Assembly (NCBI GenBank): GCA_964369265.1
Contig: CAYJEV010000074.1
Location: 1 to 8,191 of the forward strand
Direction of reading: 5' to 3'
DNA length: 8,191 nt
Source: DAMCAP01 sp964369265
GTDB lineage: Bacteria > Bacillota > Clostridia > Oscillospirales > Ruminococcaceae
The notes beneath the pieces are model-generated. The model did not search any database. It saw only the letters and a list, made by a program, of their open reading frames with translations, and was not told where the DNA came from. This document shows positions 1-7,100 of this stretch, piece after piece; within the stretch, counting starts at the first letter, position 1, and each line of letters begins with the position of its first letter. The translations under genes were made by a program, and so were the position numbers.

Positions 1-40
1 CTTATAAAACGTGTTCGGTTTATGTGTGGGCGGCTAAGTT

Positions 41-73
41 AAATCCAGAAGTGACACCCTCACTTCTGGATTT
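41..73 (+). terminator. Hairpin, probable terminator of a gene to the left
   Basis: AAATCCAGAAGTGA (41-54) is perfectly complementary to TCACTTCTGGATTT (60-73) across a 5-nt loop, giving a 14-bp stem. A T-rich but interrupted tract (ATTTAATAAGATATTTTTT) follows. In frame 1 an open stretch from the window edge stops with TAA at 40-42, directly at the hairpin, which would suit the end of an upstream gene. The T tract is weaker than in the other terminators of this window. It could also be a leader hairpin for the gene starting at 102. Confidence 0.55.
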
Positions 74-101
74 ATTTAATAAGATATTTTTTGGAGGAAC
101 T

Positions 102-1427
102 ATGATTTTTAACTTTAACACTAACTATAAACTAGAAAATTATGTGCTTGATACTAACTGGAACTCTTTGCCTGCAGAAATACAAAATCGTGCTGTTGTT
201 TGCGGAATTGACCTAACAATTGCCCTTATTTTGGGCAGCAACGGAAAGCAGTTTAAGGCTGGGCTTAAGACAGCCGAAGCCAACTTCAAGGAGGGGGATG
301 TAGCCATTGTTGGTAGCGATAAAACCTTTGGGTTAATGGGCGCAACTGTTGCAATGTCACACGCTTCAAACTCGTTCGATATAGATGATGGACACAACAT
401 GATTAAAGGCCATCCTGGCACTGCCTTTGTTAGTGGCATATTAGCTGCTGCAATAAAAGAAAATGTCACTCTGCGTGAATATCTAATCGCTTTAGTTGTG
501 GCTTACGAAACTTCAATACGTTGCGGGCTCGCCCTGCAACACCACTATAACTATCTTGTAAGCACAGGGGCATATGGCGCATTCGGCACTGCTGCTGGTG
601 TTGGACGTTTGTTAGGCTTTAGCAAACAAGAGCTAAACAATGCACTTTCAATCGCAGAGTTTCACGCACCTATAACGCCTGTTATGCGTTCATTGCATTT
701 TCCTTTTTTGTAAAATTTTGGTGTTCGTTTTGGATATTTTGTTTTAATAATTGATATAGAGGAATCTCTAGCTGTTAGCATATGCAGAGGCTATCTGCTA
801 GAGCTTCCTGAATATGCCCATCTAACAGACACTCTCTCAAGCGAACACCAAATAATGAACCTATATTTCAAGCCATATACTTGTTGTCGCTGGGCTCATC
901 AGCCAATTAAGGCATGCATTGATGTGATGACAAAGGAGAACATCAGCCACAAAGATATTGCTTCTGTTTCAGTTTGCACATTTGATAGTGCAGCCCAACT
1001 TAGCAAAATAATACCAACAACAGCCGACGAAGCGCAGTATAATATTGCCTGGCCGGTGGCTTCTGCTATTGTGCATGGGGATTTAGGTTGGCTTCAAATT
1101 CGAGAGGAAGCCTTAGGCGACAGCGTTGTTGTGGATATGATGAAAAAACTAAACTTTACAGTCGATCCTGAGCTAGAAGCGCAGTTCCCTCAAAAGCGAC
1201 TTGCTCGTGTGGAAATAACTTTAAATGATGGCAGAACTTTTAAGACTCCTATCTATGCTGCTCCAGGAGAGCATACAGACAATGTTGATCTTAATTGGGT
1301 AACAGAGAAATTCCACAGAATTCTAAAGCCTGTCATGGAGGAGCAGAAAAGAAACGCACTACTTAACATGTTAAAAGACGATCTCGATATAAAAATAAGA
1401 GATATTGTAAGCTTCATAAACTCATAA
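102..1427 (+). pseudogene. MmgE/PrpD family protein, broken by an in-frame stop
   Basis: The family contains 2-methylcitrate dehydratase (PrpD), MmgE and cis-aconitate decarboxylase; the substrate here cannot be told. The start at 102 is chosen because GGAGG (93-97) lies 4 nt upstream; an in-frame GTG at 24 has no such site. Residues 1-203 hold the N-terminal helical domain, with the DDGH (95-98) and HPG (104-106) signatures and a family-like SIAEFHAPITPVMRS stretch (183-197). TAA at 711-713 is codon 204. The same frame then continues without another stop, through GYLLELPEYAHL and YFKPYTCCRWAHQP (K257, H266), to TAA at 1425-1427. Total length is 441 codons, normal for the family. The first ATG after the stop (855) has no ribosome binding site, so a separate second gene is unlikely. 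Codons 202-206 read F-L-stop-N-F where relatives, as I recall them, have roughly S-M-x-K-D, so a conserved lysine is probably lost too. A sequencing error or very recent mutation is possible. The terminator at 1460-1500 follows. Confidence 0.85.
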
Positions 1428-1433
1428 TACTAC

Positions 1434-1462
1434 TTTAAATTTATAAGACTTTATGTTATAAT
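1434..1462 (+). promoter_or_regulatory. Possible promoter of the lipoprotein gene
   Basis: TATAAT (1457-1462) is a perfect -10 box. TTTAAA (1434-1439), 17 nt upstream, matches the -35 consensus at four of six positions. Transcription would begin near 1469, inside the left arm of the terminator hairpin, leaving a leader of about 60 nt before the ATG at 1530. The region is A/T-rich, so a chance match is possible. Confidence 0.4.
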
Positions 1463-1500
1463 TGGCTTTATAGAGAATGTTCTATAAAGCCAATTTTTTA
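1460..1500 (+). terminator. Rho-independent terminator after the MmgE/PrpD pseudogene
   Basis: A 15-bp stem (1460-1474 with 1481-1495; core ATTGGCTTTATAG / CTATAAAGCCAAT) closes a 6-nt loop and runs directly into a T tract (1494-1499). It sits 33 nt after the stop codon at 1425-1427. Confidence 0.88.
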
Positions 1501-1529
1501 TTAAAGATTGTAATTCAAGGAGGAATAAT

Positions 1530-2426
1530 ATGAAAAAGCTTATATCAGCCTTGCTATTGGCTGGCTTAATGTTTGTAATGGCAGCTTGCGAAGAGCTAAC
1601 AGCGCCTGTTGTTGCCAATCCATCTAGTAGCGAAGCTATATTGGAGGAGGATAGGGAGGTTAAGCTTAGCAATCTAATTTCAACTGTGTGGAAGATAGAG
1701 TCTATCAAATCTTTAGATGGTGCTGAAATTGAAATAACTGAAGCATTAAATTTTGAGTTTTCTTCTGGTGAACAAGCCTTTATCAATCAAAGCGGCAAAA
1801 GCAATAACGCTAGCCTATCAGAGGACATTTCCAGCTATGATTTATCTGCTATAGAAGAGCTAAGCTTTGAGGTGTATAGCGATTTTTTCCTCGAATATAG
1901 CGCTGATAGCGATGCTGCATCAGCAAAAATTAAAGGTAACGAGCTATTATTAACAACAGATGAGCAGATATTTAAATTCCGTTACTTAGGCACTAGATTA
2001 GAAAAGGCTGAAAGCTCAATATGGATAGTCCAAAACGTTAGATTTATTGACCTAAACGGAAACTCGAAAGGCGTACCTATTCGCGGCACAACACCTTACA
2101 CGCTAAGTTTAAATTCAGATGGTAGCTTGAGCCTATCATTCGGCGACACAGAAATTTTAGGCGATTGGCAGTATCAGTTTGTCACAAACGTTAATGATAA
2201 CATAGAGGGCGATATAATGATTAGCCCTAATATATTTAATAGACAGCAAGACGGCGAGTATTTCATTAAGTACGAAGAGCTACTATTAAATACACAAGAA
2301 ACAAGCCTTCAAGTCTTAGACGAAGACACTTCAGATTACTACTACGGCTTTATCGACAACACAGGAAAAAATTTGTATATAACTGCTGAGTATGTACAAT
2401 TTCAGTTTGTATTAGACGAAAATTAG
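1530..2426 (+). CDS. Putative lipoprotein with duplicated beta-rich domain
   Basis: I do not recognise this 298-residue protein. It starts with a lipoprotein signal: positive MKK, a hydrophobic stretch at 4-18, then MAAC with the probable lipid-attached Cys20. Met at -3 is less usual than Leu but tolerated. The mature protein should therefore be anchored on the outer face of the membrane. Residues 21-50 look like an acidic, Ser-rich linker. The rest appears to be two related beta-rich units: about 51-152 (opening STVWKIESIKSLDG, closing GNELLLTTDEQIFKF) and about 162-295 (opening SSIWIVQNVRFIDLNG, closing GKNLYITAEYVQFQF). Each has a Trp near the start and a Gly-rich turn before the final strand, a pattern seen in lipocalin-like or META-like small barrels; this fold guess is inference. 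The start is supported by AAGGAGG (1517-1523), 6 nt before the ATG. The gene stands alone: a terminator precedes it, and a two-way terminator separates it from the converging CorC-like gene. The protein is acidic and low in Cys. Confidence 0.85.
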   Translation: MKKLISALLLAGLMFVMAACEELTAPVVANPSSSEAILEEDREVKLSNLISTVWKIESIKSLDGAEIEITEALNFEFSSGEQAFINQSGKSNNASLSEDISSYDLSAIEELSFEVYSDFFLEYSADSDAASAKIKGNELLLTTDEQIFKFRYLGTRLEKAESSIWIVQNVRFIDLNGNSKGVPIRGTTPYTLSLNSDGSLSLSFGDTEILGDWQYQFVTNVNDNIEGDIMISPNIFNRQQDGEYFIKYEELLLNTQETSLQVLDEDTSDYYYGFIDNTGKNLYITAEYVQFQFVLDEN

Positions 2427-2437
2427 CAAAATAAGCA

Positions 2438-2467
2438 AAAAAGAACGGTTTCAACGCCGTTCTTTTT
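2438..2467. terminator. Two-way terminator between converging genes
   Basis: AAAAAGAACGG (2438-2448) pairs with CCGTTCTTTTT (2457-2467) over an 8-nt loop. The A run on the left and T run on the right make it usable in both directions. It serves the lipoprotein gene (stop at 2424-2426) and, on the other strand, the CorC-like gene (stop at 2476-2478). Confidence 0.9.
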
Positions 2468-2475
2468 GTTGATTA

Positions 2476-3771
2476 TTATTCTTTCTCTTCCCTATTTAAC
2501 AGGGTTGCACGAAGCTTTAGGATGCGCTTTTCATTGACTTCAATAACTGTGAAAGCGACTCCTCTAAACTCGACAGTTCTTTCTATGTCAAGAGAGGTTG
2601 GCACTCCACCCAGCCTTTCTGTTACAAATCCGCCAATAGTATCGCTTTCAGTGTCCTCAGGGAACTGAACATCAAGCAGGTCCTCAACATCATTTATAGA
2701 CATTGAGCCGCCAATGTTGAATACTCCCTCTGAAAGCTCAGTTGCTATTTCAAGCTCATCATCATACTCGTCTTGAATGTTACCGACTATAGCTTCTAGT
2801 AAATCTTCCATTGTTACAATGCCGTATGTACCGCCATACTCGTCTGTAACAATAGCCAATTGAGTTTTCTTTTCTTTGAATAAAGTCATCATCTGAGCGC
2901 AGGTTGTGCTTGCATGAACAAAAAGAGGTTTTCTCATTGTCGCTTTAGCATCAAAGCTTTCTGGTTGAGATAGGAACTTTAACAAGTCTTTTGCATATAT
3001 AATACCTAAAATAGAATCAATATCTTCCTCATAAACTGGTATACGGCTGTTTCCTGAATTCATAGCGATCTCAACTAATTCTCCGAGCGGTGTGTCTATT
3101 TCGGCAGAAACAACTTGAGTTCTATGAGTCATAACCTCATCAACTGTTCTATCATCAAACTTTAGGATATTATTGATCATATCCTTTTCAAGCTCTTCTA
3201 TAGCTCCGCTTTCCTCGCCCTCATCAACAAGCATACGAATTTCTTCTTCTGTGACATTCGTTGGCGGGGTTTTTGGGTCATTTCCTGTTATTGTTATTAT
3301 AACAGAACCCACAATATCAATAATCTTAACCACAGGAGTTAGGATAGCGTTTAGTAAAGAAAGCGGGGTCAATAAACCATAGGCTATTGATTGAGGATAG
3401 TATGCTGATATTCTCGTTGGAATAGAAACTCCAAAGGCTGAGAATATAAAGGCATACACCAAAACCCCAATTATTGATACAAGCTCTGGGCTTAAAGTTT
3501 GGAAAGATAGTCTGATTAGCTGATTAAAATAAGGCGCTGAAAATAAAAAAAGCATAAAGTTTGCTATATAAAGCGCAACTCCAACATGTCTGTTATTTTC
3601 AATAAGCTTTAGAATCCTAGCTGATTTTTTTCCTCCTGCTGCTGCATCATTTTTGATGATGGCATCGTCTGCATAAATAATAGCAGAAGCTGCGGCATTT
3701 AAAAGCGCTGTGATTACTAATGGAATGAGCCACCAGATTATACTGACGGCAGGGCTACTGTCTGAAGGCAT
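2476..3771 (-). CDS. CNNM/CorC (HlyC) family protein with CBS domains
   Basis: This 431-residue membrane protein belongs to the CNNM/CorC family, whose members are linked to Mg2+ (and Co2+) transport or efflux; 'hemolysin' is the older database name. The N-terminal part (about 10-162) holds several hydrophobic segments, roughly 10-34, 64-86, 96-117 and 128-162, as expected for a DUF21/CNNM transmembrane domain. A soluble helical link (NVTEEEIRMLVDEGEESGAI, 172-191) leads to a CBS pair (about 213-265 and 279-332). The second CBS carries the strong family signature TDEYGG (309-314), GIVTMEDLLEAIVG (317-330) and DEYDDE (334-339). A CorC_HlyC domain follows (about 345-422). The length is normal. 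The membrane part is divergent: around 112-126 (AFGVSIPTRISAYYP) the usual GE-x-x-PK type motif lacks its acidic residue, and the GN-rich motif is replaced by YIANFML (68-74). Ion transport is therefore less certain than family membership. The start at 3771 is supported by AAAGGAG (3779-3785, minus strand), 7 nt upstream. It is transcribed alone and away from nifJ. Confidence 0.92.
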   Translation of the reverse strand: MPSDSSPAVSIIWWLIPLVITALLNAAASAIIYADDAIIKNDAAAGGKKSARILKLIENNRHVGVALYIANFMLFLFSAPYFNQLIRLSFQTLSPELVSIIGVLVYAFIFSAFGVSIPTRISAYYPQSIAYGLLTPLSLLNAILTPVVKIIDIVGSVIITITGNDPKTPPTNVTEEEIRMLVDEGEESGAIEELEKDMINNILKFDDRTVDEVMTHRTQVVSAEIDTPLGELVEIAMNSGNSRIPVYEEDIDSILGIIYAKDLLKFLSQPESFDAKATMRKPLFVHASTTCAQMMTLFKEKKTQLAIVTDEYGGTYGIVTMEDLLEAIVGNIQDEYDDELEIATELSEGVFNIGGSMSINDVEDLLDVQFPEDTESDTIGGFVTERLGGVPTSLDIERTVEFRGVAFTVIEVNEKRILKLRATLLNREEKE

Positions 3772-3779
3772 GATTTTTC

Positions 3780-3892
3780 TCCTTTAATGTTTTGTTTTTT
3801 CTAGCTATGTGAAAATTCGCAAAGCCGAAATAAAGGAAATGCTGCAATTTTGATATTCATATTTTGCGATGATATTTTTGTTGCCGCATTTC
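3780..3892 (-). promoter_or_regulatory. Candidate structured leader of the CorC-like gene
   Basis: Read on the minus strand, the leader can form a long stem. Positions 3892-3881 pair with 3847-3836 (12 bp with one central G-A mismatch; GAAATGCGGCAA against TTGCAGCATTTC). A symmetric 5-by-5 internal loop follows, then an inner stem (3875-3869 with 3860-3853, one bulged base) closed by an 8-nt loop. Just 3' of it, TCCTTTA (3837-3831) is perfectly complementary to TAAAGGA (3786-3780), which contains most of the ribosome binding site. The two pairings share two bases. This arrangement could control translation, but I recognise no known riboswitch class. The region is A/T-rich and no folding energy was calculated. 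Confidence 0.35.
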
Positions 3893-3914
3893 TAGACTTT
3901 CTCGAATTACACCT

Positions 3915-3943
3915 ATTATAATACATTCAAAGCTAATAGTAAA
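3915..3943 (-). promoter_or_regulatory. Probable promoter of the CorC-like gene
   Basis: On the minus strand, TTTACT (3943-3938) and a perfect TATAAT (3920-3915) are separated by exactly 17 nt. Transcription would start near 3908, giving a leader of about 137 nt before the ATG at 3771, unusually long for this window. A 9-bp inverted repeat (TAATATTTA 3947-3955, TAAATATTA 3977-3985) lies just upstream of the -35 box and could be a binding site or simply A/T-rich chance. Confidence 0.6.
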
Positions 3944-4012
3944 GGATAATATTTACAACTAGCAAAATTTTTATAATAAATATTAGCAACATGCTTATTT
4001 TTTATGGTTTTA

Positions 4013-4028
4013 TGCAATTTTTATTGCA
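4013..4028. promoter_or_regulatory. Dyad upstream of the nifJ promoter, possible operator
   Basis: TGCAAT (4013-4018) and ATTGCA (4023-4028) are perfect inverted repeats around TTTT. The centre is about 40 nt upstream of the nifJ -35 box, a position that would suit an activator. It matches no operator that I can name with confidence. An overlapping dyad, AATTTTT (4016-4022) / AAAAATT (4028-4034), shows how easily such pairs arise in this A/T-rich stretch. Confidence 0.2.
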
Positions 4029-4057
4029 AAAATTTATGATTTTTACATGAAATGATA

Positions 4058-4086
4058 TTTACAATTCCAAGTTAAGATGATAAAAT
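4058..4086 (+). promoter_or_regulatory. Probable nifJ (PFOR) promoter
   Basis: TTTACA (4058-4063) and TAAAAT (4081-4086) match the -35 and -10 consensus at five of six positions each, with the ideal 17-nt spacer. Transcription would begin near 4093, leaving a 60-nt A/T-rich leader. An 8-bp inverted repeat (AGTTATTT 4109-4116, AAATAACT 4132-4139) ends right beside the AGGAGG site at 4140-4145. Confidence 0.72.
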
Positions 4087-4152
4087 ATATAAAGAAATAA
4101 TTTTATTAAGTTATTTATTAGAAAAATTTAAAAATAACTAGGAGGAACAAAA

Positions 4153-7100
4153 ATGGCAAGAAAAATGAAAACCATGGATGGTAATAATGCTGCTGCTCAC
4201 GTTTCATATGCATTCACTGATGTAGCTGCTATCTATCCAATCACACCATCTTCTGTAATGGCAGAAGTAACAGATGCTTGGTCTGCTGATGGCAGAAAGA
4301 ACATCTTCGGCAACGAGGTAAAGGTTGTTGAACTACAATCTGAGGCTGGTGCAGCTGGTGCTGTGCACGGATCTCTAGCAGCTGGTGCTCTAACAACAAC
4401 TTACACAGCTTCTCAAGGTCTTCTACTAATGATTCCAAACATGTATAAGATCGCTGGTGAGCAACTACCTTGCGTACTAAACGTATCTGCAAGAGCTCTT
4501 GCTTCTCATGCGCTTTCCATCTTTGGAGATCACTCTGATATCTATGCATGTCGTCAAACAGGATTTGCTTTCCTAGCTTCTGGCAATGTTCAAGAAACAA
4601 TGGATCTAGGCGCTGTTGCACATCTAGCTGCAATCAAGGGCAAAGTTCCTTTCCTACATTTCTTTGATGGCTTTAGAACATCTCATGAAATTCAAAAGGT
4701 TGAGGCTTGGGATACAGAAACTCTAGCTAAGATGCTTGATATGGATGCTGTACAAGCTTTTAGAGATAACGCTCTAAATCCAAATCACCCAGTGCTAAGA
4801 GGTACTGCTCAAAACCCTGACATCTTCTTCCAAGCAAGAGAGGCTTGTAACACTGCTTATGATAACCTACCAGCTGTTGTTGAGAAGTATATGGATATGG
4901 TTAATGCTGAAATCGGCACTAATTACTCCCTATTTAACTACATCGGTAAAGAAAATGCAGAGCATGTTGTTATCGCTATGGGCTCTGTTTGCGATACAAT
5001 CGAAGAAACAATCAACTACCTAAACGCTGCTGGCGGAAGCTACGGTCTAATTAAGGTAAGATTATATCGTCCATTTGTTGGCGAGGCGCTAATTAAGGCT
5101 CTTCCAGACAGCACAAAGACTATCACTGTACTAGACAGAACTAAAGAGCCAGGCTCTATTGGTGAACCTCTATTCCTTGATGTTGCTATGTCTGTTCGTG
5201 AAACTAAGTTTGCTGCTCACCCAATCTACTCTGGCAGATACGGCCTTGGTTCTAAAGACACAACTCCAGCTCAAATCGCTGCTGTTTACAAGAACGCTGA
5301 GTCCGCTTCTCCAAAGAAGAGATTTACAATTGGTATCAAGGATGACGTTACTAACCTATCCCTTGATGATGTTGCTATCGCTGATACAACTCCAGCTGGC
5401 ACAACTTCTTGTAAGTTCTGGGGTCTTGGTGCTGACGGTACTGTTGGTGCAAACAAGAACTCCATCAAAATCATTGGTGATGAAACTGATCTATACGCTC
5501 AAGCTTACTTCTCCTATGACTCTAAGAAGTCTGGTGGTGTAACTGTATCTCACCTTCGTTTTGGTAAAAGCCCAATTAAATCCACTTACCTTGTAAGCAT
5601 GGCTGACTTCGTTGCTTGTCATAACCCATCTTACGTTGATAAGTATGATATGATCTCCGACATTAAGAAGGGCGGTACTTTCCTATTAAATACCGACTGG
5701 ACTATCGAGGAGCTATCAGCTAAGCTTCCTGGTGATGCTAAGAAATATATCGCTGAAAACGATATCAAGCTTTGCACAATCGATGCTATCTCCATCGCTA
5801 AAGAGCTAGGCCTTGGCGGACGTGTTAACACTATCCTACAAGCTGCTTTCTTCAAGCTTGCTAACATCATTGACATCAATGATGCTGTTAAGTTCATGAA
5901 GGACGCTGCTACTAAGTCCTACGGCAAGCGTGGTGAGGCTATCGTTAAGATGAACCACAATGCTATCGACAGAGGTATTACTGATGTTAAGACATTAGAA
6001 GTTCCTGCTGATTGGAAGAACGCTTCTGGCGGTATTGTATATCCAGTTGCAACTGGCTCTCGCAAGGAAGTTGTTGATTTTGTAAACAACATCCAAATCC
6101 CAACAAATGCTCAAAAGGGTGACTCTCTACCAGTTTCTACTTTCATGGGCGGTGTTGATGGAACATTCCCTCAAGGCTCTGCTGCTTTTGAGAAGAGAGG
6201 TATTGCTGTTGACGTTCCTTGCTGGAACACAGAAAACTGTATCCAATGTAACTTCTGTGCTTATGTTTGTCCTCATGCTGTAATTCGTCCTGTTGTTCTA
6301 ACAGAGGAAGAGGCTAAGGCTGCTCCTGCTAACACTAAGGTTATGGATATGACTGGTATGCCTGGCTACAAATTCGCAATGACAGTTTCAACTCTTGACT
6401 GTACTGGTTGTGGATCTTGTGCGCATGTTTGTCCTGGTAAGAAGGGCGCTAAGGCTCTTGATATGAAGCCTATCGACACTCAAATGCCAGAACAAGAAGT
6501 ATTCGCTTATGGCCTAACTATCGCTGCTAAGCCAGAAGTTTCTGAGAAGTTCAAAGAAACAACTGTTAAGGGAAGCCAATTTAAGCAACCACTACTTGAA
6601 TTCTCTGGTGCTTGTGCTGGTTGTGGAGAAACTCCATATGCTAAGCTAATCACTCAACTATACGGCGACAGAATGTACATCGCTAACGCAACAGGTTGTT
6701 CCTCTATTTGGGGTGGATCTGCTCCTTCAACTCCATACACAGTTAACGCTGATGGTCATGGTCCTGCTTGGGCAAACTCCCTATTCGAGGATAACGCTGA
6801 GTACGGCTATGGTATGTTCCTAGCTCAATCCACTATCAGAAAGCAAGCTATTGAAAAAATCCTTCTTGTTAACAAGAACACAGATAAGGATTACCTAAAG
6901 GCTGCTTCTGCTAAGTACCTAGAAACTGTTGATCTAGGCGCTGAAAACAAGCTTGCTACTATTGAGCTTGTTGCTGCTCTTGAGAAGAGCGCTGCTTCTG
7001 GTTGCGAAGTTTGCAAAGAGCTTCTAACTAAGAAGGACTACTTCGCTAAGAAATCCAACTGGGTATTCGGTGGCGATGGTTGGGCTTACGATATCGGATT

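Noticed and set aside
1..42. End of an upstream gene in frame 1 (13 codons, stop TAA at 40-42)
   Set aside because: Too short to support by itself; mentioned only as context for the hairpin at 41-73.
855..1427. A separate 190-residue gene
   Set aside because: No ribosome binding site before ATG 855, same frame as the upstream part, and the content is the C-terminal half of MmgE/PrpD.
1451..1786. Minus-strand open frame across the terminator and lipoprotein start
   Set aside because: Overlaps the terminator and a well-supported gene; no ribosome binding site or domain seen. The same holds for 140-469 (-) and 3173-3382 (+).
3772..3908. Known Mg2+ riboswitch (M-box) in the CorC-like leader
   Set aside because: The leader is too short, and I see none of the conserved M-box core sequence.
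4241..4633. Long open frames opposite or out of frame within nifJ (also 5159-5542, 5286-5474, 5631-5897, 7024-7479, 7070-7279)
   Set aside because: They lie wholly inside a certain gene and arise from its biased codons; no start sites or domains.
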